Of a stretch of 64,000 bases of DNA, positions 11,501 to 22,794 are shown piece by piece. This DNA is from Orbilia blumenaviensis. Its lineage: Eukaryota; Ascomycota; Orbiliomycetes; Orbiliales; Orbiliaceae. Location: contig JAVHNS010000014.1 of assembly GCA_036872755.1 (NCBI GenBank), positions 806,001 to 870,000 on the forward strand, written 5' to 3'. Each line of letters starts with the position of its first letter. Position 1 is the stretch's first letter. Both the position numbers and the translations under genes were made by a program. Under the pieces are notes generated by a model that was not told the DNA's origin, made no database searches, and saw only the letters and a list, made by a program, of their open reading frames with translations.

Positions 11501-13323
11501 GTAACCCCCCGCCAGCGTATTCTGAATTATCTAGGCCATAATAAAAGCTTCCGAAAAGCAAAGGATTATACCGCACTGCAAATATGGTCGGTTTGTCACA
11601 TAGACACCCCGTATATCCTACGCACGCTACCAATGTTTGGTATTGTGATATGCAATTCCTCAGTGGCAAGATGTTAGGTTAAGTGAACTCTATTGCTATT
11701 TTATTTCTAAGGCAATATACGCTTCTTTTAAACACTAACACCGGTATCTTTCGTATTAGCTCTAGCTCTTGGGACTGTTCTGGAAGTTCATGCGTTGTCA
11801 TGTCGTATTATAGAGTATGGTAACACAGGGCTAACTTACTCCCGCCTTACAATTTTAGACGTACCAGGTCCGCACGTGGTCTTAAAACGGCCACTAAGTT
11901 CTTGGTTTTGGTATTATATTATACGCTGACAAAGCAATATAACTTTTCGGATTTTCTAATACCGGAAGTTAGCGCTAGCGCAAATTAACCTCTAGGCTGT
12001 TATTCAATCAACTTGAAGGTTGAAGGCATCAAGAGAATACCGAAACCTAGTCTTGTAAACCAGCCTCCGCAATGATTTATGGGTAGCCCAGTTTAGACTC
12101 TCGGACGGTCGATTCGAATCTCAGTATTCTAACATTGTATCCACAAATTCGATAAAGATTTGTCCCACAACAAACTATTCCGGCCCTGGTGACGATCATT
12201 GGGTTTTGCGTCATTCTTGCTATGAACCGGTCTCGTAAACTAGCCTCAACGAAGCAGACCACTTCGGTATGAACTGTTGTCCAATTATATTATTAGCTTA
12301 AACAAAACCTCACCAAGCTCAACACGCAGCTTTAGCGACGTTACCCCAGCCGGCACTAGCACTAATTAATGGTAACTATGATATTATGTGCGCATATCGA
12401 GATTTCAGGATTCTATGGGCCCATAGGACACCCACGGGGATAAACTAAGTAACAATACAGAATGGGAAATCGATATTCTCATATGATAACACAATATATG
12501 AGATGCTTGTATCCGTAGAAGTTCCTCACCGAGCTTGAGCAAGGCTCATATAAGACACCTTTTAAACATATGGCCGTTAAGCTGGTTTTCTGTTTTATAA
12601 GCCTCAATAAAGTGTTGTGGTTAAGCTAGCTCTTAAATAGTAGATTCAGTATTGCCCAGACTATAGTATTACATGCTTATAAAAGTACTCCATTATTTTA
12701 GTAATTAGTAGGCTAACTAAGGTGGTCAATAGCTGACTGCTTAAGTAACCAAGCAATTGATGACGAGATCTCCTTGGCCCACCCGAATTAAGCGGGCAGT
12801 GCATATCCTGACATCATGGAGCCTTGGCCAAACTGTCGGAAAACAAGGGTCTTACCCGCCGGGATCGAACCACAATCGGATTCGCAAGGCTTAGATAAGA
12901 TCCAACTGTTTTACTATTCGCGCCAAGCTAACAGAATGGATCGAGAATTGAAGTATTTCGGCAGTTGGGACCCTGATTATAGTTTTACAGCCACTGTAGG
13001 TAAACAGGGTCTTAGGCTTAAGTAATGATGATTTTCGAACAATAGCTTATTTTGGAAGATTCTGGACGTGGATATAAAGGCCCTAAATTTATATAAAGAC
13101 AGCAGGAAGTCAACCTTAATTCAAGGACCTATTTGTTAGTACGCTTTCGATATTTCCAGTTAAGTTATTAATTATTACTCTCCAAGATAACATTATTTCA
13201 AGGACCGAAGAATTGAGATATACCCGCATAATATATACCTATTGATTAAAAACCTACCGACGATTGTAAAGCCATATATAAAATTCAGAATCCCTTATCA
13301 AAAAAGGGTCAAGAAACTCGACA
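8524..13323. other. 4.8-kb gene-poor stretch
   Basis: No confident gene, transposon ORF or structural RNA is visible. Base composition is mixed rather than extremely AT-rich, so classic RIP decay is not obvious. A weak minus-strand ORF at 10445-10768 and a tRNA box-B-like sequence near 12861 are the only points noted; both are described under findings. Confidence 0.6.
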
Positions 13324-14205
13324 ATGTCACTCTCTTCATTCCTCACCAAGCTCGAACAAAAGGCAACCGGAACGACCTCTTCGCACCAACAGCCCCAACC
13401 ATATCCTCAAAACCCACAATACAACAATGGGCCCTCCCAATTCCAGCCCCCGTTCCAATCCTATAACTATCCGAACACAAATACATACCAAGGCCCCGCC
13501 TACGGTCAAACTCAATTCCCAAATGGAAACCCTCCCCCTCCCTCAAATTATCATAACCAGCCCGCCTACAACCCCCCACAGTACGCACCAGCCCCATCTT
13601 ATGCCCAACCACCACCACCACAGCAGCACAAACCAGCCACAAGATCATTCTTGCTCTCATACTCATCCGGTGGAACATCAACCATTATAAAAGACCCAGA
13701 CACAGGCGAACAGGTCTACATAATTGTCTATCCAAAATTCGACAACTGGACAGGAAAATCCAAATCTGGGCTTGATCAGGAGCTTCATGCCGGAGATAAA
13801 CATGGAAGAATCATCGGAGGATGGAAGAACTCTGAGACGACTGCAAAACCGAGCATGTGCATCGGAGAGCCGAAAAATGGGGCACAATTTCAGAAATTGA
13901 AGACCTCAAGTATTGGTAGCAAAATGGGGTTCGTAAGCCAGCACAATAGGAGAGAGTACGAATGGAAGAAGGGTGATGAGAAATTTGCATTTAGATTGGT
14001 CGATGTAGAGAGCGGGGAGGAGGTCGCAGCATTCGACCCGCATACGTCAAGTCTGAGTATGAGCAAGCTGGGGAAACTAGAGATTCAACTAATTGGTGGG
14101 GAAGATTGGATTGCAGAAGTTTTGATAACTGGCGTGATATTGGTTGGGAATAAGGTAGATGATACGATTGGCAAAGAGATATTGAAGGCGGTTCTGGGCG
14201 CTTAG
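13324..14205 (+). CDS. Pro/Gln/Tyr-rich protein with tubby/scramblase-like C-terminal domain (tentative)
   Basis: Single exon, 293 residues, clear ATG. Residues 1-105 are rich in Pro, Gln, Asn and Tyr (repeated PQY, PAY and NYP motifs), a low-complexity, prion-like composition. Residues 106-293 form a compact domain with alternating beta-strand patterns, for example FLLSYSSGGTSTIIKD, REYEWKKGDEKFAFRLVD and GKLEIQLIGG. It ends in a hydrophobic segment, WIAEVLITGVILVGNK. This order of strands with a terminal hydrophobic helix resembles the tubby-C/scramblase-like fold seen in LURP-one and DUF6593 proteins, many of which carry Pro/Tyr-rich heads. The fold assignment is an inference from pattern; no catalytic residues are claimed. 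It may bind phospholipid or associate with membranes through the last helix. Confidence 0.85.
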   Translation: MSLSSFLTKLEQKATGTTSSHQQPQPYPQNPQYNNGPSQFQPPFQSYNYPNTNTYQGPAYGQTQFPNGNPPPPSNYHNQPAYNPPQYAPAPSYAQPPPPQQHKPATRSFLLSYSSGGTSTIIKDPDTGEQVYIIVYPKFDNWTGKSKSGLDQELHAGDKHGRIIGGWKNSETTAKPSMCIGEPKNGAQFQKLKTSSIGSKMGFVSQHNRREYEWKKGDEKFAFRLVDVESGEEVAAFDPHTSSLSMSKLGKLEIQLIGGEDWIAEVLITGVILVGNKVDDTIGKEILKAVLGA

Positions 14206-14360
14206 TTGGGTGGGAACAATATTGTCTTTTGTATTATTAACGGGTCCGGTGCATTAGTTTATAGACTTAGAACCAATATGAGAGCAGGGGCGTGTACGTC
14301 CTCTCTAAATTAACCAATGCTAGTACTGTAAAGCGCCCACCGAGGACTGAATATTTGGAA

Positions 14361-16469
14361 TCAATGCTCATCTTCCGCTTCTGTAAAGACAATCTCAACG
14401 TATCCAGGTGTCTCTGCAGCCTCATCAATTACTCCGTCAACCTTGACGACTCGAACCGTAAACCGCTGCGCTGACCTACCATCCGGGGGTAGTAATCTTA
14501 ACCTTTGTTGCCTTTGTCGAAAATCAAAAAATGATGCTAGAAACCAGTTGACACGCTTTCTTATGGGAAGCTTGAGGACATCGCCTCCCACGGCCAAGCA
14601 TTTTGAATATTTACCGTGGAAAGATTCTATTGTCATGCTAAATCCAGCATATAATGAATACGGGAGTGGTTGGGGATTTTCGGTATTAGGAATAATGATA
14701 GGGTAGTCAGCTGCCGCACGAAGATGATCTGTGCTGGATAGAATTAGTGGGTCATCTGGGTCTGGTTTCGAGTAAATCTTTCCAAGCTCAAGGACTGGGC
14801 GACGGGTGGAGCGGTCAATTCTTCCACGGGCATATCCAGTAAAATCAAGAAGTGCAGAGTGGATAAGAAACGGGCTCTCTGATGGAGAGACTGGAACGAT
14901 TGGAGAGAGTGGAGCGAGGCCGTTCGGGCTCATGAAGGGGTTCTTTTCTAGAGCTTCCTTATCAGGTCGATATGGTTCCACATATCGACTTTTTAGTGCT
15001 CTCCATGCTTCTGCCTTCCAAAATTTACAGACTGCCCTCAAGGTCGCATATTGAGAATATTCTGCAAGGTCAATAATGAGCGCCTGTAATTCTCGTGGAA
15101 GAGTTGTTTTAACTGGGAATTTAATGATGGGAAACGTCGTAATGTCTTTCCCCAGAACATCGCCAACTCGGAGGGATTCGCCTGGCGTGTGGCGCTTTGT
15201 TTCTCCGGTCATGTTAGACAGCTCTGGCCAAATTACTTCCGGAAATAATTTTTTAGTGGCGGAATATCCCTTCCCGTACTATTGGCTCGGAGTAAGTTAT
15301 GCAGTTATTTTATACACCTTGTAAGCCCAGGCTTACCTCTATGTAAGGGACTATCGGAGTTGATAGTTCGCAGTCAACCCGATGAAACGGGGTCTGGCCG
15401 GCTAGGTATAACGGAAGTTTGATCATAGGAAGGTGGTAACCCCAATCTTTCAGCCTCCAATCATCCCAGATTGGTGCCCATCTATCTGTGGTGAAAGGGT
15501 CTACACCGATTCGGGTCCAACAACTCCACCAGATATTATCGCCCTCTCCGATAAGAAGCTCCCTTCTACATACCCGGATAAAAGGCGGATATCTATCCGC
15601 CCGCGTACCTATTCTTAGCACTTGCTGAATAAGGTCAGAAGGGTACGTAAATCTGTGCACGACAATAGAGGGGCGGGTCGCTTGTGGCTCAGCAGGTTGA
15701 GGGTCGATCGAAAATCTCCATAACTCCTGAGGTCCGAAAACAGCCATCACGTACCACTCAAAGTTAAGGGCATGTGAATACGTGTCTATCGGAGGTACAA
15801 AAAATTAGCGGTTACCTAGCCAGTTGTTAACTTGCCGTGAGTAGTGGTACGTCTACTATGAGTTGAAATACTGTATGGTAATGTACCTCTTGTTAGGGCC
15901 AACCTTGTAATATTGCCTATGAACACCAAAAGCATCCCCTCGATGATGTTGAGATCCAAGTAATCAAAGGTCTCAAGAACTGCATATGCTAATACATCTT
16001 GTAGCTCGGCTATGTCCGTGATCTCATCGCAATGATAGTCACCCTCTAGATCAATCAACTTGAATTGAAGATAGATCAGGCAAAGAAAAAGCTGATAAAA
16101 AGCCTTGGCGACTCTTGTGATCTCGGTATTGGTGGGTGGGGAGAAGCATCCGGAGGGTAGCAGACTAGTATCATCGGGTTTTCGATTCTGGAGTTTCTCG
16201 TGTAGAAAATTCTCTGACCATTTGAGAATATATGTGTGTGTTTCTACTAATTCGAGTGCAGAAACTTCGGGAATCTGTACTGTTTCCTTATGGCGAGGTG
16301 ACGGCGGATTCGCCCATTGGATGTATTGCTTCGTTAGTTGGATCGCCAGGGCGACTGGGACTTCGTTGGAAGAGAGTGAGAGGCCAAATGCTTTCCGAAT
16401 ATGCACATAAAATCTGCAAAGGGGTTCGCATTCCCTGAAGGACTCGTCGAAGAGGGCTTGTGGGCCCAT
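14361..16469 (-). CDS. Unknown protein, three exons, with F-box-like segment in last exon
   Basis: Exons by splice signal and phase: 15887-16469, 15337-15785 and 14361-15278, giving 649 residues. The junctions read TR-DTYSHALNFEW and PYIE-YGKGYSATKK, and both keep frame without stops. The ATG at 16469 (MGPQALFDESFREC) is the first in frame; a coding frame continues 45 nt further up to a stop next to an AG, so an extra 5' exon is possible. The N-terminal 200 residues look helical. The middle is Trp-rich (WWSCW, WAPIWDDW). The last exon contains LPRELQALIIDLAEYSQ followed by CKFWKAEAW, an F-box-like pattern, though it sits in the middle of the protein rather than at its start. Alternatively two adjacent genes exist, the second starting at 15212. 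Function not recognised. Confidence 0.68.
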
Positions 16470-16523
16470 ATCTGCTTGCTCGGGCGTACTACTAGTTGCT
16501 AGACGCGAGTTCAACTATCCTAA

Positions 16524-16544
16524 CTATTTCGACCTATTTCGACC
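16524..16544. repeat. Short tandem duplication, 10-11 bp
   Basis: The unit CTATTTCGACC occurs twice in tandem just upstream of the 14361-16469 gene. It is small and may be chance or a duplicated binding site. Confidence 0.5.
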
Positions 16545-17354
16545 TGGGCTGGCAGCTTACGGGATGCTCTGGGTTGGTAACTTGCATCCGCGGACTGGTG
16601 GCCCTTTGCCGGGTCTGTGCTAAGAACTCGGGTTGAATCTTTAACCTAACAAAAAGGGCAGGATCACCCCGCTTCGTCTCTGCAAAACGGCGTGAGCTTC
16701 AAACTGACAGCCCGCATGGAGGACCTGCGGGGCCTGAAATCTGGTCGAATCGGCGTTAGCGTTGTGTTCACCTTCGCTCAGGGCAGCCAATTAGAATAGA
16801 GAACAAGGGGCGCGTACACAAACGAACACGCTAAAGCTTCCTATGTGATGACCACAAACAACTCGGTAATGAGAGAGAGGTTCATGGCGGTCATCGTCAT
16901 AACTGCCCTCATTCCCCTGAAATATTTATTTTTCGTAGAGTCGAATATAAACCGCCATCGACGCCTATACCGCTCCCTAGTCGTTGACGCGGATAGAACC
17001 TGTCTTCTGCCTCGGAAAACATATTTTCTAAGAATAAACATCATCCTTGGTTCGCGCCTTCGAGAAACTAGGTGTCGTTTCGAGCTGTTGAGTAGGTCAT
17101 TTACCAGGAGGATTTGTTTTTTTCCTGCTGTGCCGCTCACGGTGTTTCTGTTGACCATCCTTCACCCAACATCGCCGCTGGCATCGACAAAGAAATAGAA
17201 CTCTTCAAGGCAACTACCTAAGTATCTGGGAGCCATAGGTCGGAACAAAGAAAAGAGAAAAAAAAGAAAAGCAGAAAGAGGCTGTGGGAATTCGTGGAAG
17301 TTGAACCACCTGTACAAAGCTGCTTGATATCTGAAGCTGGTCAGTGTGGTCATA

Positions 17355-19080
17355 ATGGCGCGAAAGGTTGTTCCTCGGCCCTATGAGGACCCCTTCGAAG
17401 ATGACCAAGAAGAGTCGATCTACACAGACCCTCGTCAAGACTCCATCCACGCTTCTGCTGCTTCCCGCAAACTGCAGCATTCGTATCCACCAAGCAGTCA
17501 ATTCTCATTTCCTGGCTCCGGATCTTTCTCTGACAAAGAAAACGCTCCAGAACTTCCGCGACAGAGGGGCAGTAATACGTCACCGCTTGTCAAGAAAGAG
17601 AGAGGGTTGGTTGCTAAATCAGCCCGTACAGCTCCATATACAACCACCCGCGAAACAATGTCTCCGAGAAGACCGAAAACGCCGGCTTCATCGAAACCAT
17701 TGACTGAAAGGTCAACAGCTAACGTTGTCCACAGCATCACAAAATCCAAACAATCGCTGCAGGCGACATCAGTTACTTCATCCAAAGCATTGCACAGGGC
17801 CCCCTCGATGGTCCCCGAATCGCCCATCGCTGAAGACCAAAGTGGCGACGAGGAGACGAGTGAAACCCAGCAGTCGCAAGTAGATAATGACGATGATGAG
17901 GAAGTTGAAGGCGAGGAGGGAGAGGGAAGCGATGAAGAAGATGATGAGGAGGAGGAGGAGGATGGGGAGGCAGAAGAGGCGCCCGAGATCTCAGCATCTG
18001 CTAGGCCTTCTAAACGGACACCTCAATCCCAAATCCCGACCGCTTCGCAAATCCCAGGTTCTCAGAGACCTCTTGCCACACAATTTTATGATCCCAACCA
18101 GTCTATGGCCGAACGACGCAGGGTCAAGGGGGCCTATAATTCGATCCAACAGGACCTGGCTGGTAAGAAGCCTCCCGACATCCACCGAGCCAGTTTAATC
18201 CGCTAACCTTTGCCTTTCACAATTAGATAACCGGGACAATCTTCTGAAACCAGGCAATTCCGGTCTTGTTGATTTCATCGAAAAGACCAATGAACTCTTC
18301 AGCGATGTTAAACAGACATCTGATGCAATGGTCGATGGTAAGGTCCAGGTTGAGATCGGGAAACTCGCTGCCGAAAAAGCCAAACGGGTCGGCAACAGCA
18401 GTACAAATACTGGCCTTGACATAGACGAGTTTATTGCGAAATGCATCCAGTTCATGGGAAAGTCGAGGCCGGGAGACGCATCTGATAGTCATGACTGGTC
18501 GTATCTCGGCCGCGAGGTTGCCACACCTTCGATGAAGACGGCGAAAACCTCGGACTTCATGTACGGGCCCATGGCGGTTCAGAAGCGGCAGCGCTTGATC
18601 AAGGAACGGAAAAAGGTAGTCCGTCGTCGTCCTGAGGAGTACATTCGCCCTATCGATCTCAACGAAAAGGAGATCGCGAAAAACGAGAATAGTACGACGA
18701 AGAATGTGGTTGATATCCACAAGTGTCTTTGCAATTGGTTCCTCGAAACCGGCGAAGATATCGTTAACTACTTCGAGTTTGTCATTAACCCGGAGAGTTA
18801 TGGCCAAACCATCGAAAACATGTTCTACTTAGCTTTCCTGATCAGGGATGGCAGAGTGGGTATCATGGAGAGCGAAGAGGGTCTGTTGTATTTGATAGCT
18901 ACAACACCTGCTACTCCGGAAGAGTCACAGCAGCAGGGCCTCGTTAGAAAGCAGATTGTGATGCCGATGGAGAAACACGTTTGGAGAGAGCTAATTGAGG
19001 CATTCGATTTGCGGAAAACCATTATCCCAACGAGGCCAAGGGAGGCTGAGGCTATCAATGCGAGTGGGTGGTATTCCTAG
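17355..19080 (+). CDS. nse4: Nse4, kleisin subunit of the SMC5-SMC6 complex
   Basis: Two exons, 17355-18162 and 18227-19080, with a GTAAGA donor, a CTAAC branch site at 18203 and a TTAG acceptor; 553 residues. Nse4 bridges the heads of Smc5 and Smc6 and, with Nse1 and Nse3, acts in recombinational repair and chromosome segregation in the nucleus. The first third is disordered and Ser/Pro-rich. An acidic Asp/Glu run lies at about 178-212. The kleisin N-terminal helical part follows after RRRVKGAYNSI (NLLKPGNSGLVDFIEKTNEL). A conserved C-terminal winged-helix region is near 430-535, with IHKCLCNWFLETGEDIVNYF, NMFYLAFLIRDGR and the closing RKTIIPTR. The ATG at 17355 gives MARKVVPRP. An in-frame GTG lies just upstream and is not used here. 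The long acidic insert is common in filamentous-fungal copies. Confidence 0.93.
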
Positions 19081-19155
19081 ATCGTGGGCCATATTTTTAT
19101 ATATTTTATCCTCCACTTTTTTTTTTTTTTACTATTCGCGTGCGAAACAACGGCG

Positions 19156-19179
19156 TTTTTTTTTTTTTTTTTTTTTTTT
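19156..19179. repeat. T24 homopolymer in nse4 3' region
   Basis: A run of 24 T lies 75 bp past the nse4 stop, and an earlier T13 run lies near 19118. It probably falls in the 3' UTR or just after it. U-rich tracts are usual near fungal 3' ends, but this length is prone to slippage. Confidence 0.85.
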
Positions 19180-19180
19180 C

Positions 19181-21094
19181 CTTCCCTTTCTTTCTCGAGG
19201 CTCTTGGAGATTGTGGATGGAGCACCAGTGGGTGTATGTGTAAAACCTGTTTTCTTCGGCACGAGGCACGTCGTTCTTTAAAAGTCATGTATTGGGGTGG
19301 CTAGTGTGTTTTCTCAACGGCGTTCACGCATGTGCTTTCTGGCGTTCGAAAGGGTCTCGCATGTATATTACTTGTTTTAATTCATTCTAGACTTCGGAAG
19401 GTTGATTTCATCATCTCTTCCGATGATGTTTAGTGCATTTTACCCTGCATAACGAGAAAACACAGATTCCGGCTATTTCACGGCCCAAAACCCTGCGAAC
19501 CGGTAAACAAAGTCACACAACCGATATCGATAGAGCTCTCAACCAACCAGAGAAATCGCAATTGGATTTTTCGAAGGGCTAAGACGAGCTTGAATTGTGC
19601 CAACGAACCGGCTTTATCGCCAGCCAATCAGAGTGCCAACGTGAAACACATCCAAGATCCACTTTTCCAGGCAAAAGGCTCTCCAAGGCCAGGCCTGTCC
19701 ACTTTCTGGAACCGTGGTCCTGTGCGCCCGAAGCGGAACTGGCAGAAAAAAAGGACTGACACACAACTCCGACTTTGAACCGTCGACGGTGCATATGTGA
19801 TTGAAGCGTGCATATTCGATGGGATAGCAGCATATATGTGGTGTTTCGCAGTCGGTCTTGGAGATGCCGGCCTACTACTGGCTATCATAACCCTGCCGCC
19901 GAGCTGCGGGATGGGAATTAGACAAAAATCCACCTTCCTCTCTGTCACTAAATTTAATCTGTTGATTCCCCCTCCTGCCTTTGCATTTGCCTTTCTCCTC
20001 TTTTTCTTTTCTGTCAAGCTGGAAGGGCTGATAGCGTGAGCTTGTGCTAAGCTTATGGTAGTTCCCCGCATTCCCAGCAGTCCCAATTGCAATCTACAAA
20101 TCGTATTCCGACCTTTTGTCACCCTGTCATTAAGAGAAAGAGCTGAAAATAAAGGTCAATTGTCTGTCAATCGAGCTTAAGGCGGCTCTTGCAACTACTC
20201 ACTCGGCCTTCATCGTTTGTCCTTGTGACTTCCTTGGATCGCTTGTCCATGCTGTGTCGCTTTCTCACTATCGGATCAACCTTTTCGTTGAGGTAGAGAC
20301 TAGACCCGGCTTGCTAGCACGGTGGCGCGAAGGAATCCGGACCGGGGTTTGTTTGCTGTACAGCCAACTTGACCACCCTGTTGCTTCGTACTGGCGGAAC
20401 AAACTAAAGCTCGCTTTACGAGGCCGGAGCTAGCTCAGATCAGATCAGATTTGATTGACTGGGTGATTGATTGATTGATCCCTTCGAGATTCCTTCCTCT
20501 CTTGCATGGTATCGACTGAGAATAATGGTGGCTGCCCGGAATTGATATTAACACCTTGCTATCACAATTAAATTTAAGTAGCAAAGGCACGCTGCCTGTT
20601 CTGGTGAGGAGGCCCTCCCCTTTCCCCGGCCCAGCATCTCGCCATCGCTTCCAATTGCAAGAAAAGAGATTTGACCCTGATTACTTTGATATCGTCCAGG
20701 TGGTCTCCATTCTTTAAATACGCTGTTCAGCCAGTAGCAGCTCTCCTTTTTGTTTCCCTGCCCGGAACACCAAAAATTTTGTTATTGTTATTATTGTTGG
20801 AAGAAGAAGCAGAATAACGAGAAGAAGAAGAAGCAGAAGCAGAAATCGTCGAAAAAGCTGAAGAAGTCGGAGCTGAGGAGAGAATAGAGAGAAAGCAAAA
20901 AAAAAAAAGAAAGCGTTGGCTTGAAGGCTGCCGTTTTGGTTGTTCTCGCCAATAAATCCCCTCTCTTCAGAAAAATAGTTGCGAGCAAAGAAACTGAACC
21001 TCTCCGCCTCAACAAAAATCCAGCTCGAGAACACCAAACGGAAGGGTCACCAGCACAGAATAGGCGGAGACTACGAAGAAACGACGGCTAGAGA
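19181..21094. other. Spacer: nse4 3' side and ceramide synthase promoter/leader
   Basis: No gene is seen. GATT tetranucleotide repeats occur at about 20450-20480, and a long A/G-rich GAAGAAG tract at 20800-20900 directly upstream of the ceramide synthase ATG, probably in its 5' leader. A TTTAAATA element near 20715 could be a TATA-like box; this is unproven. Confidence 0.5.
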
Positions 21095-22794
21095 ATGAGT
21101 TCAGCATCTTCAACGGCCGCTGTCGAGAGCGGAACCGTGCCAATGGTTCGGAAATCGCCGCTCAATGGCTCCGCCAGCAGAGCTTCCCTTCAACCTTCAA
21201 ACGGCATCCCCAGACGCCCTCGGGGTCTCAGACGGAAGACTCCACAGCCAGAACCGGTTTCACAGCCGTTAACTATGGCTTCTCTCGCCCAGTACATCGT
21301 CGAACATCAGATCAGTACGTTTTTCGGCTGTTTTCACTAAAATCCTGCTGTTTGTCAGGGCCTCAAGATATCGCATGCTAACTTGATATCTTTTCAAAAC
21401 CACTTCAGGTCTTTGTGCTATCCCTATCGCCACCCTTCTGACACTTCATTTCTCCTCTCCTGTCGATTCCAGTGTTTATAGATGGACTTCAAAGTTCTGG
21501 ACACCAAGCTACTACAACCCCCAGACCGGCATGTACGGCAAGGGCATCGATGACGCATACTTGGTCCTCTTTTGGGTCACCATGCTCACCATGCTACGCG
21601 CTTGTTTAGTAGACTACATCGCCAAACCGTGGGCCAGGTCACAGGGCATCTCTAAGAAGGGGTGCATGAGGTTTTCAGAGCAGTTGTGGAGCATGGTCTA
21701 CTATATCATATCCTTTAGTATAGGAATGGTATGTTTGCCGAACTGGCAGATTCACCATCAAAAGTGCGTCGCTAACAGCTTTCAAACCAGAAATTACTTG
21801 CAAACACCAAATATTGGTTCAATTGGACCGAATTATGGACCGGTTGGCCTCTCAGAGAACTAAATGGTACATTCAAATGGTACTACCTCGTTCAGGCTGC
21901 GTCCTGGATCCACCAAATTTTCGTCCTACACGTCGAAGAACGACGAAAAGACCACTATCAGATGTTCGCACACCACATTATCACCTGCACCTTAGTTTAC
22001 TGCAGTTATATCTATCATATGACCCGCGTTGGACACGTTATTCTCTGTCTCTTTGACTTCGGCGATATTTTACTGCCGGTAAGCCCCCCAGTCTTTGCCC
22101 CCCTGATTCGCGACAAAAAAAGGAAGGGGCCTAATTTAGAACCTCTCAGGCCGCCAAAATCCTCAAATACCTTAAATTTCGGACTACCTGCGACGCCGCG
22201 TTCGGCTTGTTCCTTCTATCCTGGGTATACACCCGCCACTACCTTTTCATCAGTGTCATCCTTTCTGCACAAAGGGACCCAGTAGAAATTATCCCTGTTG
22301 GTTGCTTCGACGGCGGCATAACCACTCACGTTCCTTACAATGCTTCCTCTCCAACAGCCTGGAGCATGTTTACCAACCCACAGCAGAATATTTGTTTCAG
22401 CAAGGGAATTTTGATGGGCTTCATAGTGCTCCTCTGGGGCCTACAATCTCTCACTTGCATGTGGTTTTATCTGATTATGAGGGTGGCAGTGAAAGTTGTC
22501 ACTGGTATGGGCGCAGAAGATAACAGAAGTGATGACGAGGTCGAGGAGGAAGTTGACGAAGTTAGTGTCGAGGTCGACGTTTTCCATGGAGATTTGAAGC
22601 TGCCCCATGATGTCCATGCAGAGTCTAGTGGAAGTGCACTCAATGGCAGTGCCGCAGCTAGGAGAAGACGAGAAATGGTCAACGGAACACCGTTGAGAGA
22701 TGTTTTCAGCGCTGGAATGGCTGGACAGAGTCAATTTATGGCTGCCCAGAAGCTCGCAGAAAGCAAGATCGGCTGCGGTGGTGATGATCGTTAA
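21095..22794 (+). CDS. lag1: Ceramide synthase (sphingosine N-acyltransferase), LAG1/LAC1 family
   Basis: Four exons: 21095-21314, 21409-21728, 21791-22078 and 22150-22794; 490 residues, with every junction in phase. The enzyme joins very-long-chain acyl-CoA to a sphingoid base in the ER membrane. The TLC domain spans about residues 165-385. It carries the two catalytic-site histidines in MFAHHIITCTLVYCSY (241-242), followed by FDFGDILLP, where the family's conserved acidic residues lie. The segments WFNWTELW and WYYLVQAASWIHQ upstream of the HH pair are typical LAG1 text. The N-terminus is basic and cytosolic. The tail holds an acidic run, DDEVEEEVDEVSVEVD, of the kind phosphorylated by casein kinase 2 in yeast Lag1/Lac1. 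Most filamentous fungi have two or more paralogs; I cannot say which class this is. Confidence 0.95.

Noticed and set aside
12861..12960. tRNA gene on the minus strand
   Set aside because: A GGTTCGATCCC box B is present, but the T stem does not pair (TGTGG against CCGGC), no matching acceptor stem is found and box A is poor.
8524..13323. RIP-mutated transposon
   Set aside because: No terminal repeats, no transposase or reverse-transcriptase remnants, and the region is not as AT-rich as classic RIP tracts.
17887..18198. Met/Arg-rich and other ORFs overlapping nse4
   Set aside because: Out-of-frame shadows of the nse4 acidic region and flanks.
19068..19304. Hydrophobic Phe-rich ORFs after nse4
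   Set aside because: They are translations of T13 and T24 homopolymers past the stop codon, with no start context or domain.
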